A program made the translations under genes and the position numbers. The notes under the pieces are model-generated. The model ran no database searches. It saw only the letters and a list, made by a program, of their open reading frames with translations, and was not told where the DNA came from. Below are positions 16,833 through 28,014 of a DNA stretch of 64,000 bases, piece after piece; position 1 is the first letter of the stretch, and each line of letters starts with the position of its first letter. This stretch comes from Thelonectria olida (Eukaryota > Ascomycota > Sordariomycetes > Hypocreales > Nectriaceae), in contig JAGPYM010000006.1 of the NCBI GenBank assembly GCA_020736575.1, positions 1,674,001 through 1,738,000 on the forward strand, written 5' to 3'.

Positions 16833-19371
16833 TGGCTTTATCAGATGTCAACCTATCACTTAGTATTTGCAACCACCATGCAACGCAAAAAGTGTTCTTC
16901 TACTACAGCTTTTTATGCTCTTTTATCCCTTTTTTCTTTCTCTTTCATTGTTTTATTTTTCGCAAATAACTACTCCTTTAGAAATAGATTAGGATCATCG
17001 TGGGTACCTATTTGATGTACCCAAAAGCGAGGGCCATGTACACTGGGGAAAAGACTACATGGTATAATTTCAGGCACGCATTACTCAATAATACTATCTT
17101 TTGTAATACATTGGATAGATCATGCGGGAGATTGAGCTGTCGGCAGGCTTGATACCAGACAGCAGAAGGGTGTCTCTGCTACTTGGCAAGTGCCTTCAGC
17201 GTGGTTCAATCATTCCTAAACTCATCTAGGTATTGTTCCGTCTTCGAAGCTGTTCTAGATAATGTGGCCTAGGACTTCGCTAAAGGGCGCGTTCGCCAGC
17301 CAGTTGCAGAGTACATATCTCGTGTCACCTGTCTGTTCCCGAGAAAGCTGTTTCATACAACGCCACCATTCCACGCACTCAATCCGTCCTCAGCGTCACA
17401 ATCAAGAGGTAACCTATATGTGACCTTCAAACGACGTGATGCACGGAGCCTCTGCCGTACTGTGGTAAGACACCAAGAATGCCTGTCCGGAACATGACAG
17501 CATCTAAACATACAGCTCGGGTCGGTGCATTCCGCCTTATCGCAAGATGACGCGGAATATAACCCATGCGAGACTCGAAATGCCGTGCTCCCTCCAGGCT
17601 CCACGGCACTCTGCCGCCCCTGTTTGTTCTCCTTATCTAGCCCCCGAAAAATCCACATGGACGGCCTCCTATTCACGGGTACGTGCCTATGTTTGTGAGT
17701 AACAAGCGTCATGAGGGCTGAGACCTCGCCTCGAGCCGGCTTACTTCTCTCGGAAGCTTGCCTATCGCCTATTGCCGTTTTGGCAATGAGATAATCGGAT
17801 CATGTGGCTGACGCACTGGTAGCAAACGGACATAGACACTATGCAAACACATTTCGAGAGTAGGCTACTCGATCAGAGTCGTCGTACACAGAAGGCAAAC
17901 CATCGCTCACTCACTCGCACAAGCATGTCAAGTCGTGTCAAAGAAAAGAGCATCCTAGGCATTTCTCACAATACAGCGAACGCAAGTCTGAGTCAAGAAA
18001 GTTGGTTGGTCAGCCGTTGTCGTCGTACCTCTCACCTCCGAGACATTTTCGGGAACCCGGGTCGTTTGCACAACGCCTGTCTATGTGTTCCATGGTGACA
18101 TGTGTCTCACTTGACCAAGCCACTGGCACATTCAGTCTTCGGCACTCTTCCTAACGATCCCTGTACTGTACAGTGCAGCTACAGTGTAAGACAGACAAGT
18201 CATTCTCTTGGGGGAACGGTGGCTAATGACTCCGTCGTGTTTCTCTCCGTCGCACGAAACGGACTTGAGCTTTCGTGATACCACACCACTCACATTCTCG
18301 CACACGCCCCAATGCATCTCCCCGCAATATGCCACGGCATTCAGTCTCACAGGATCCCGAGGCAAAAGGACGTATCACATCTATTCCCTTTAAAAAATAA
18401 AAAAAAAGCAAGTCGCAGGCTGCGTGCATTCAGCACCACGTGGGGCTGGCCTCGACCATGCAAGACCTTGTTTGCTCCTACAGTGTGCGAAAACAAGCCT
18501 GAAGAACAAACGACCCGAGATGTGCTGTGGAAACCTGTGTCTCAGTAGGAAGGCAGACAAGGACACTGATATTCGGCTGTGACACTGTAAGATACTGGCA
18601 TCATGTGGTTGCGATTTTGAAGCACCACAGAGCACTAGGTCGCCAGAAGTCGTCGAGAGTTGACGAGCATTCAAGATATTGGAACAGGACAATCACACGC
18701 GCGGGTCAAGCAAGGTCCTCTTTTGGGAGTAGCATAATTGCGCGTGAATATACATACATCCGTAAAAAAACAAGACGCCCAACAAGTGAACAGCAGACAT
18801 GGACAATTGGTGCGGCTCTTGAGCCTTGGGCACATTCATGACACCACCAAACTCGAATGTTCCTCCCAAGTCCTGGCGAGGACGTCTGCAAAGTCATCCA
18901 GCTCCTCAGTGAAAAGAAGCCGCACGCGCCATAGTGGGGAGAGTTGGTAATGTTCCGGCGTCATTGTTGTCGCACAAACAAACAAACAACCTCCCTCCAA
19001 CGGAAAAATGCCCTGCTCTCGGCACCGACCATAATCCGGGGGAATTCCATGGACAAGAACAAGAGAATAACGAGAGGGATAGAGAGAGAGAGAGAGAAAT
19101 CAACTGGGTCCTGAACCATATCCTTTGCGCGCGCCTTCATGAATGGTAAAAGTAAAGTCACACAGAGGGCCCGCAACTTTGTGAGCCCATTTCCTAAACG
19201 CCGTCCTGAACGAATCCCACACGTTTGCAATCAATACACCGCGCCTGTCGTAGAAAGCCTTTTCTTTTTTCGTGGTAAACTTCCTGCAAATCCTAGCCAC
19301 ATGAGCTCAAATAAAGACGTCAATCGGCAGATGCCCAAGTCGAAATGATCAGATGCCGTATTCTGCGATGG
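16833..19371. other. 2.5-kb stretch with no recognisable gene
   Basis: Downstream of the GT2 pseudogene. Starts with a T-rich tail that may be its 3' region. Contains only short ORFs without protein-like composition, plus a short AG microsatellite at 19079-19096. No RNA gene, transposon or CRISPR-like array seen. Confidence 0.5.
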
Positions 19372-19510
19372 GTGTGTGGCTGAACCCTGGCTAGGAATCG
19401 TCGTTGCCGAGAATGTAGCCGTTGTTTGAGCTTGTGTCACGGTCGTTTCGATGCGAGGGTTGGGGGAACGAAGTATCTCCCATCGCCTGCCTGGCATTCT
19501 GGCTGCCGTC

Positions 19511-20131
19511 CTACATGACAGTCGAGGCTAGCAAGCGCGTTTCAACGTCATCCATCATGCCATCCATGCGTGGAGCTTCCATGCCCTGCAGCCGGGACTC
19601 AATCGCCTGGAATCGGGGTTCGTAGGCACCGGCGCGGGCTTCGAGGTTCTCCATGCGTTTTTCGATGTTGTCAAGGCGCTGCTCGATGCGCATGAAACCC
19701 TGATTCATGTCATGGCTGAGTCGGTCCAGCTTATTGGTGAAGGATCGGATGGAAGTCGCCAACGGGGCGCTCTCCTGTCCGGGAGTGCCGGCTGGGACGC
19801 GAGGTTCGTGGTTATGACGCCCTTCTTGAATGGCAAAGCGCCATTGGTTCCCAAGCTGAACCTCGCAGACAGCCTTTGCGCGGAACGGGCAGTCGATCTT
19901 GCGCGTCGAGGGATTGCGCTTCTTGGCGGTGCTGTTGTACTTGACGCCGCCGCGATCACAGACGAGGTCGTAGCGGGTGGGTTTTCCATCGCGGTAGTTA
20001 GATGCGCGCAACTTAACAATGCCGTAGCCTTGATCCTTAGCGACGCGCTGAACGGAGGCCATCAAGTCGTCAAAGGTGCGAAAGATGCCTTCTGGCGGGG
20101 GCAGTAATGCCGGCGGTGGTGTATTCGGCAT
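19511..20131 (-). CDS. FAR1/WRKY-like zinc-finger DNA-binding protein with coiled coil
   Basis: Probably a transcription regulator. From the ATG at 20131, in the strong context TCACCATGCC, it has 206 residues; an in-frame ATG at 20314 would give 267. Residues about 10-105 match the FAR1-type fold: FDDLMASVQRVAKDQGYGIV, a basic strand region with YDLVCDRGG, KIDCPFRAKAV and RFAIQEGRHNHEP. The pattern C-x~25-C-x~23-HxH supplies the zinc ligands typical of the WRKY/GCM1 superfamily. Residues about 115-190 form a heptad-like coiled coil (LDRLSHDMNQGFMRIEQRL, LDNIEKRMENLEAR), suggesting dimers. The ORF ends at TAG 19513-19511, but the same frame runs on for 39 codons with protein-like sequence to another TAG near 19392, so the annotated end may not be the ancestral end. 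No introns are needed. Confidence 0.75.
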   Translation of the reverse strand: MPNTPPPALLPPPEGIFRTFDDLMASVQRVAKDQGYGIVKLRASNYRDGKPTRYDLVCDRGGVKYNSTAKKRNPSTRKIDCPFRAKAVCEVQLGNQWRFAIQEGRHNHEPRVPAGTPGQESAPLATSIRSFTNKLDRLSHDMNQGFMRIEQRLDNIEKRMENLEARAGAYEPRFQAIESRLQGMEAPRMDGMMDDVETRLLASTVM

Positions 20132-20314
20132 GGTGATTGATTGAGCCAGGGTGGCGGTTGCGAAGGATGAAAGACTGGGAGGAAGAGGGCGGGCGGGCCA
20201 GGATGGACCAGCGATGGAAAAGTCTACCACGGAGGACTCTGGGGTAGAAAATACTTGAGCAAGAGTGCCAGATGATATCGCGTCTGGCGAGGTCGTTTGT
20301 CGTGGGTGCTGCAT

Positions 20315-22768
20315 TCAATATGCAAGAGGCTGGGTGGGCTGTGAGGATTTTTCCAATCCGCACTGTTGACATGTTTGAGGCACTGCACTGACAAGGTTTA
20401 GTGTTGATCCGGTCCGGAGGCTGCCACTGGCCACTCAAACGCGAACGACGGCGGCGGGGATGAGCGCTAGCGCGGGTGAAGGCAGGCACGTACCCACTGC
20501 AGCTCGTGCGACTCCTGCGAGCCGGCATGTACGTAGTATACCCTCGCCGTGCAATTTATGCAAACGCCTGTGTCCGAACGTGTTTGAAGGGTAGGAGCGG
20601 GAGGAAAATGCCTCGGGCGCCTCAAGCATGGCTAATGCCTGAATCACGTCTCGTGTAGTTCAAAAGATTGCTGTTTGGGCACAAACTGTCCAGTTGCTCA
20701 TCTTCCTGATCCCGTCACGTGACAGATTCCATTCGCTGCAACCCCCGCAATCCATGTTTCCAAATCTGTCGCCAGAAACTACGAACTGGCGCTGGTACGA
20801 GTAGCCAGTCAGGGAATCGGGAACATCAAACTTTTTTTATGCGAATGACGCAAGTACTTATCATTCTCGAGATATATGTACGTAGAATTCTCCTATATCT
20901 CATGTTGTCCAGAACTGATGAGCTTTGATCTTTGTTGAAATCATTCACAGGCTTGGTACGTGCTCCGTCTTTGTTGTCCCTAAGCCCCGCTTAGCCCACC
21001 TAGGTACTTTCTTTCACTTTCGATGTCCCGACAGCGAGACATGTGTCCAAGTCAAACCATCTTGTACGTCTCGCCAATTTCATCGCGAATATCTTTGAGC
21101 GGCGGCATATATGTATCATTCAGCGGGGCTAGATGGTCACATCATCCGACAAGTAGGGGTACTGATTTCTAGATGGGCAGTGTCTGTATGCATCATCACA
21201 GAGCCAATACCCTTAGCGCTCAAAGTACTATGATCTCTCAATTTCTAAAGAGCTATGCGGGGGTTTTTGGTATCCATCCGTTCTGATATTGGCCATCTGG
21301 GACTGGCTTGCCAGAGTATCCTTCCAAGTTCTCATCATGCGCTACCAAGAACAGCGTTCATTACACATGAAAGGACCTTGAATATATGGCAAATAATGAA
21401 ATGTACCTTCAAGTCAAGATTTACTTCAATTCGCAACATTTACGGGGCGAAGTTTACCTTTTGGGTTGTTCAACCCTCGACAGTCACAGGACCCTTCCGC
21501 CAACATCAAGATAAACATAGGTGAGTCATACACTCATATAGTGCAGACTTGAGACTGATATAGCAAAGGTTTCAAGACAGCGATATTCGGGAGACAAATG
21601 GTCTCAAAACTGTCGAATGTAGAGCTGTCCTAATGCCATATTGCCTCACAAGGGATAGCAGTTACGACTATGGTCGCTCACCCCCAGCGACTGAATGGGC
21701 TGCTGGCTCAAGAGTCGGGCAAATCTTGCCATCCTTACGCAAATCCTACTTGACTAGCATGGCGTTACAGCAATCGAGCGCGACCCTGGAGCCTTGGCTC
21801 TACACGCTCATGTGAGACGATTTCGATATTTCTTCGCATTGAATTCTTTGTCCTTCTAAGTGACCAGATCCGCACAGTGAGAGAGTCGTCCTCGGATACA
21901 TACCCGCCGGCCCCACGAGTTCGGTTGATCGGTGGGGAGAGTCGGACTGGGGACTACCATAATAAAGGAAATGGTCTTTGTGTGAACGCAGCACAAAGAG
22001 TTGGTATAGCTCTCCTGACAAAGTGATATCATACATGTAGTTATTCCTTAGAAGCTGCTGTTCCCCGTAGGGATTGTTTAGTAACCACCTTGTCAGAGCA
22101 TCTTCTTTCTTTGCTTGCACGACCATATTTGCCCTCCGCAATTGCCAATGCGTCATGTCCTGTCAACTGCGCTAATATGAGGCCAATGCGAAAGTCTTCT
22201 GTATCAATCTAGAGGAAGAGTCGAGGACAAAGGGAGCGATTAATAATAGGAAGCCATGCATGAGTGTTACTCAAAATCGTAAGCCGAAGCATTGACCCAA
22301 GCAAAGTATTGCGAAATATTTCACTCGAGGCAGATTTTGTCCTTAGAAAACAAAGGGAAGAGAACTCTTGGGTCTTTGCACTTCCAAATAAGTTCTGACT
22401 TGTATCAACCATTATGTCTAGGTTCGTTTTTTCTTCGTGGAGGTCCAAGTAAAGAATCGTTGGATATCCTCGGATGAAACCTTAGTAGGTCAGATGCGCC
22501 AGCTTTGCTAGCTGCCCCGCCCACCCATCGTTGCAGCAGTGTTGCACCAATGTCAAAGCTTCTTTCCCTAGGTTTCTCTCTCCCCTGCCCCACGCCGCAG
22601 TCGCTCCCTCTCCAACTTCAAGAAGCATTGATTCATTGGCAGATCCAGTTCTCTCACCCTCTCTCCTAACTCCTCAACTCAGATACTATTCGCTCTCACT
22701 TGCACTGCCTCGAGTAGGCTGATCCTACCATCTTCTCGCGTCGCAGCCTCACTACTGCTACCTCAACC
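20315..22768. other. 2.4-kb stretch with no recognisable gene
   Basis: Upstream of the FAR1-like gene and of the small gene at 22769. Short ORFs (the longest about 118 codons on the minus strand at 21800-22156) show no recognisable protein. The base composition is more AT-rich in the middle. The last 200 bp are CT-rich, as expected of a promoter or leader for the gene at 22769. Confidence 0.45.
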
Positions 22769-23300
22769 ATGAGCCAAAAACAATCCGCCAAGCCCCAGAC
22801 CCTACCCCAGCGTCAGGCTCCAGGGGGCGGCCAAGATATATCCGATGAAGCCCAGCTCGAAGAAGCCATGAAGCGGTTGAAACTTCTCCATATCAAGGTG
22901 GCAATCTCCCTACGCACTCCGCAGCCACTCCGTTTGCTCGTCGTTGCGGGCAACAGCTAACTCGATGCTCGTTCCAGTGTCGCATGCTACGGGAAACCCT
23001 TCCCAAAATGCTTGACCCACTCGTCACTAAGCAGCCATCGCGTATGTATCGCCATCTGCCTCAATGAATGTCGTGGGACTGATGTATCTGGCTGCAGCCA
23101 ACGTCATGTTTGCTGCCTTCACCAAGGCGATAAACGACGCTCAAAACGACATCAAGGAGTTTACCGACCTGATGCGCGATGAAACCAGCAAGCAGGTGTT
23201 CGCTCAAGCAGAGAAGAGCGAGCAGGCGAACCCCTATGGCATCAAACCGTGGCTTCACTCAGACCACCCAGAATGGTTCAGACCGGACCCGGAGGAGTAA
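22769..23300 (+). CDS. Small three-exon protein of unknown function
   Basis: Three exons, 22769-22897, 22978-23041 and 23098-23300, give 131 residues. Introns are 80 bp (ends TTCCAG) and 56 bp (GTATGT donor, GGCTGCAG end); phases 0 and 1 agree. The start context is CAACCATGAGC. The N-terminus is Gln/Pro-rich and disordered. Then comes an acidic-basic helix (DEAQLEEAMKRLKLLHIK), a second helix (CRMLRETLPKMLDPL) and a longer helix (MFAAFTKAINDAQNDIKEFT). The tail has ANPYGIKPWLHSDHPEWF. The all-helical, coiled-coil-like layout resembles a small subunit of a nuclear complex such as Mediator or a kinetochore complex, but I cannot name it and the comparison is only structural. Consistent splicing over three exons makes it a convincing gene. 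Confidence 0.72.
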
Positions 23301-24040
23301 CGGGCGTGAAGGAGCCCAGTGTATGATAAGCGGGAATGTACTTTACAGCGTCATGATCCAGGATGGTCACCAGCGAAATGTTTTCTAGGTTTGATTTATT
23401 CTTTGCTTTAGTATAAACACAAATTCACATATGGATAACGGAACTGAGTTAGTTATTATAGAGGAATACGCGGTCACCCTTGGAGACTGTGAAAGCCGCC
23501 AATCAGGTTCATGAGTGACACAATGACTACTTGTGCCCGGATGATCGAGACAACCTGGGCAACAAAGATTCACATGTGGACATGCAACCTCCGGTTACTC
23601 AAAGGTCATTCTTCTAAAACCACATGTCAAGTCCAATTCGAACACTTAGCCATGCAGTCTCTATTTTCCAACCGCGTATCATGCGTTAGACCCAGGTGAA
23701 ATACGCGAGGAGCCAATGAATATAGATGTTGTCTTCTCGTATTGGGCCAAGGCCGACAGAGACTCTGGCCCAAGATATTCGCAATGGAAGAATGTTGCTC
23801 CTCTCACCTCGGTGCGCGGTAGTTGGCCCTTGGGTGGTGGAGCTGCCACAAAATCACAAAACGAGTCGAGAGGGAGAAGTGGGCGTCACGTGAAGGCCGT
23901 TCGGCCCACCCTTTCTCCGCTCTGATTCGTCGGCTTAGCGGGCACAATCCAGCTTTCCACCCACACAAAATTTCCCCAAATCTCGAAATTCCTCTTCCTG
24001 TTGTGAGAACCTCATCGCAAATCCCGACAACACCGCAAAA
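23301..24040. other. Spacer and eL34 promoter
   Basis: About 740 bp between the small gene and the ribosomal protein gene. No gene recognised. The final 100 bp carry the leader of eL34 (ACACCGCAAAAATGG start context). Confidence 0.45.
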
Positions 24041-24745
24041 ATGGTCTCCCATCGTGTCACTTACCGCCGCCGCAACGGGTGAGTAGCTATGCGAGCGACT
24101 TCGAATCAATCAATCCTCGAGCCGCTCCTCTTCCCGCTCTTTGCGATCGCTGGAACTGACACGAAATTTCTCCTGCAGCTACAACACCCGTTCCAACCGA
24201 ACCCGTGTCATCAAGACCCCCGGTGGTGACATCCGTCTGCTTCACATCAAGAAGCGCGGCACTGTCCCCAAGTGCGGTGACTGCGGCTCCAAGCTCATCG
24301 GCGTAGGTCTTCCCTAACGAACAAGCGAACCTTCATGGTGGTGGTTGTGGACTGGATAGCTGGACGACGAGATTGAAAGGCGTGACGACAAAGAGAAACG
24401 AGTTGAGCGACGACTCGCTCCAGCTACGCCACATTCAACGACCCGACAACTTTGGTTTCTGCCACATTCATCTCCATTCGTCTACTAGCTTCATCCCCAC
24501 CACCAGCGAACTGTTCCGGGCCATCTTGACATTCGACTAACTCTTGACCTTTATAGATTCCCGCTCTCCGACCCCGCGAGTACTCCCAGATCTCCAAGCC
24601 CAAGAAGACCGTCCAGCGCGCCTACGGTGGTTCTCGATGCGGTGGCTGCGTCCGTGACCGCATTGTCCGAGCCTTCCTCATCGAGGAGCAGAAGATCGTC
24701 AAGAAGGTGTTGAAGGAGCAGGAGCAGAGCCAGAAGAAGAAATAA
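24041..24745 (+). CDS. RPL34: 60S ribosomal protein eL34
   Basis: Structural component of the large cytosolic ribosomal subunit. Three exons, 24041-24078, 24179-24302 and 24557-24745, give 116 residues, the usual eL34 length. The sequence is diagnostic: [49 protein letters not shown], then [20 protein letters not shown] and [20 protein letters not shown], ending in a Lys-rich tail. The two Cys pairs (CGDC, CGGC) form the zinc-ribbon-like element of the family. Intron 1 is 100 bp (GTGAGT, CTGCAG). Intron 2 is long at 254 bp (GTAGGT, TTATAG). Introns early in ribosomal protein genes are normal in fungi; I looked for C/D-box snoRNA signals in intron 2 and found none convincing. Confidence 0.97.
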
Positions 24746-25659
24746 GCGCAAAATTCCATTTGCCGGATCGGGCTTTCTGCGTGGGAGGGGCAAGGAACTC
24801 TAGGGGACTCGGTTCATTGCTTTGGTGTTCATTAGGGCAAAAGGGACTGCATGATACATCGGGGCCGGACCAAGGGTGGCCGGTCTTCTGCCGTCTTTAA
24901 GACTGCTTCTTACCTCTTGGTGATTGAAATGAAACGAACATCAAGCGGGCGCAACGCTGAATTCCGGTGTATTTAAGTGACATTGACGGCCTGCGGTGTT
25001 CGTTCGATGGGATCGTTGTCCAGGATTTGCATGCCCTAGGAAAATAAGAAAAGTGATTTGTTCAAAGGAGACATGACATGTCTCAATTCCGTCGTCCTTT
25101 ATGGTTCTTCATCTCGCTGTTTATTTGATATAGATAGGGTGTCTATCTCCAGAAGTTACGACAGCGCACATCCCCTGAGTGCGCTCGCTACCACACACGA
25201 CTGCGCAGGCCTTCAAGGGCCTTCTTTTTCAACCTTTGCAACGCATACTAGCAGGTTATGGAGCGACTGATTAAATTCAGAAACATAGGCAAAAACAGGA
25301 TCGAGTCCCGTCATAATATGGGACTAAATCTATAGCAATTAGAGGCTTCAATTGATGTAGCTAGACAGAGGGCGCTAGATAAGCTCCAGGACTCGCTGCA
25401 GTGAATGCGTTTTGGAGGGGGATGTGCTTGTCTTCAGTCTGATTTGAACGCAGCGGTATGGTGGTTGAAGCATGCAGTCGGAGTGGTGGGAGGTATGGAA
25501 CTCATCATGACGTGCGGGCCTGGGAAAAATTATTAACACCCCACGTCCATCCCTCATCCACCTCATCTCAGTTCACTCAACCACGGATAGCCTCGCCTCT
25601 CGCCTCCAATTGTCTTTGCAATCGCCTAAATATTATTTCGAACTATCGACATCTCACTA
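24746..25659. other. Spacer between eL34 and NDUFAF3
   Basis: About 910 bp. The first part is eL34 3' region, the last part the promoter of the next gene. No gene, repeat or RNA recognised. Confidence 0.45.
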
Positions 25660-26445
25660 ATGGCAGCTCGTGGTCTCATGCGGCCCTGCGCCGGCCCGCG
25701 CGCGTTTCGCCAAACCCTCTCTTCGTGTAGCACCTCGCAATCAAGAGCTGCTTTCACAGCTTTCCGATCGCAACCCTCGACTCCCTCGACTCTTCTTCAG
25801 ACATCCTCCCCAAAAACCAGGTTTTTCCACGCCGTTCCGAGTCAGAGAAAAAGCCAAGGGGCCCCGGCGCAGCCTCCCCCGACGGACTTTGGCGAGCTCG
25901 ATGTCCTAGCCAACACGCCGATTCCTTCAACGTCAGTGGACGTGTGCACGTACGATGGGTTCGGGCTGAACAGCGGGGTCACGATTACAGATGGGAACGG
26001 AGTCATGTTGATCGATGGGGAGGTATTCAACTGGCGGCCGTGGGAAGCCAAGGGGTCGAAGGTGCTTGCGAACAAGAAGGGCCAACTTGAGATTCCGGCC
26101 AACTCATTTGCCGTTCTTGACCTCTTGTGGCCGCGCCCCGGTACGTTTGTGTCTTCTTCCACAAGCTCTCGTCCTTCCTCTTGTCTGCCGGGCATGGTGG
26201 CAGATTTGATTTGATGCCCTATACTAACGCTCCCAGACCTCCTAATCATTGGCACTGGTCCTTCGATCATGCCTCTCAGTCCCGAGACGAGACGACATAT
26301 AGCCGCACTAGGCATTCGAGTCGAGGTATTGGATACGAGGAATGCAGCAGCGCAGTTCAACTTGTTGGCAACGGAAAGAGGTGTAAATGATGTGGCGGCT
26401 GCGATGATACCGATAGGCTGGAAAGAAGGTGTTGGCGCAGAGTAA
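25660..26445 (+). CDS. NDUFAF3: Mitochondrial complex I assembly factor, NDUFAF3-like
   Basis: NDUFAF3 proteins help build the membrane-arm junction of NADH dehydrogenase in the mitochondrial matrix. Two exons, 25660-26140 and 26237-26445, give 229 residues; the intron (96 bp, GTACGT, CCCAG) is phase 1. The first 60 residues are Arg/Ser-rich without acids (MAARGLMRPCAGPRAFRQTL), a clear mitochondrial presequence. The DUF498/Mth938 domain follows: VDVCTYDGFGLNSGVTI, GEVFNWRPW, DLLIIGTGPSIMPLSPETRR, GIRVEVLDTRNAAAQFNLLA and TERGVNDVAAAMIPIGW. These are the family's conserved strands in order. The distance to the next genes (1.6 kb downstream) suggests it stands alone. Confidence 0.92.
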
Positions 26446-28014
26446 TGGACTGCATTCAGCTGGCGGTGAGATGTGAGGACCCGGTGCATGTGTAACAGGC
26501 TTGTATATTGTACGCTCATCTTGTAAGACTAGTGTATGGGAAGAGTTGTTTGGTTTGTGTGTTGGTGGGATAGATGTCTCTCATCGAGGGCTATTGAATT
26601 GGACATGGGCGCATTGGGAAGACTGCCCAGGTGTCAGGAGTATGTACTACGAATTCAACTCTAGTAACTGTACGATCTCTCCATCGACATCAGTTCTTAA
26701 CCTCGAAGTACAGTGTTCTTCGTAGTACCTAAGGTAATTGGTTGTTCAACTCGGACAAACCGTCATCTACCTAGGGCTGGCAAATTGGATACTAATGGGT
26801 TAGTGGCTTAATGTGAATGCTACCAGTATCGGTCGTTTTATTGTGGTATCACTGCTCATCACTAATGATAAAACTTCCCATGCCAATCCAATTGTACTTT
26901 TGCCCAGTTTGTACTGGATAAGTGTTGTATATACGAGTGATTATGGATGGATCTCCTAGAGGGGCTCGCTGCGTAGGCAAGCTTGCAATTCAACATCAGG
27001 ACAAAATGTGAAAGCCACGGGACATGTCAGCGACTGTAAAACAATCACGCCATTTGAAGCACAAGATCGAGTCAATTTAGAACCGTTCTAGACGTTTTCT
27101 TTCGTAGCATTACCCCATGTTGTTTCTCCTCGGTGAACGTATAGGGTAAGGTCATTCAGATTGGCGACGTCTTGTGTCGTCAATCTTAGCTAAGCAAAGG
27201 TAGATGCTGCAAGAGGCCACAAAAACGCAAATATCCATGTTCAGCCACATTCCAACATGATTGGCCTGCCGACATCTTCCAATGAAGATCTCTTCGCAAC
27301 CCCAGGTGGATGATGCGATGCGACGATTGGTTGACCAACTTTCTCTCAGCTCAGCTCAGACTCATCGCATTCGCGCATCATCGCGGTCAAACAAGAATTC
27401 GTCTCCAGTCAAAGCCTTCCTTCGTTACTCAACCCAACAGGCCCCGGCTTCAATTTGAAAGACGACCGTCCCATCTGACCCATCTCTTTCTCATCAGAGC
27501 TTGACCGCGATTTCCGTGGGGGCGTTTGGTTCTTTGGGCCACTTTCGGGCCGCTTTCCAACTTTCTTGCTTCCTTGCTTCAAGCAAAACCACAAAAATCA
27601 CTTGACGCCCTAGCCTCGGCTTGAGCCCTCGAGGCTATCACGGGTGTTTAGGCGCATTGCTTGTCTATCATTTCTGTGGTAGATAAAACATTGGGTCATC
27701 CATGCGCCCAACTCACGGCCTAAACAGTCCTCAGCTCTTCTATCCAGGTTGTCAACCTCGATCGCAGTGGTCGACTTGCGATTTACGGATTTGCTTTTTG
27801 ATATCCACGGGTGACTAACTTGGCTGGGTCCATCACGGACGTCAAACTCGGGATTTTGTTGGATAACGAGACTGTCCAAACAATCTTGGCTTTTTCACCG
27901 CCCGTCATATTTATCAATTGGGCCATTCGCTTATTCTCAACCAACGCCTTCTTTTCACCAGCATCGTCCATCGTCTCATCTCATCGCAGTCCCTCACGGA
28001 CCTCAACCCGCTGA
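26446..28014. other. 1.57-kb spacer, no gene recognised
   Basis: Includes the 3' region of the NDUFAF3-like gene and the promoter of the hydrolase-phosphatase gene. AT-rich between about 26700 and 27200. Short ORFs only. No RNA gene or mobile element seen. Confidence 0.45.
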
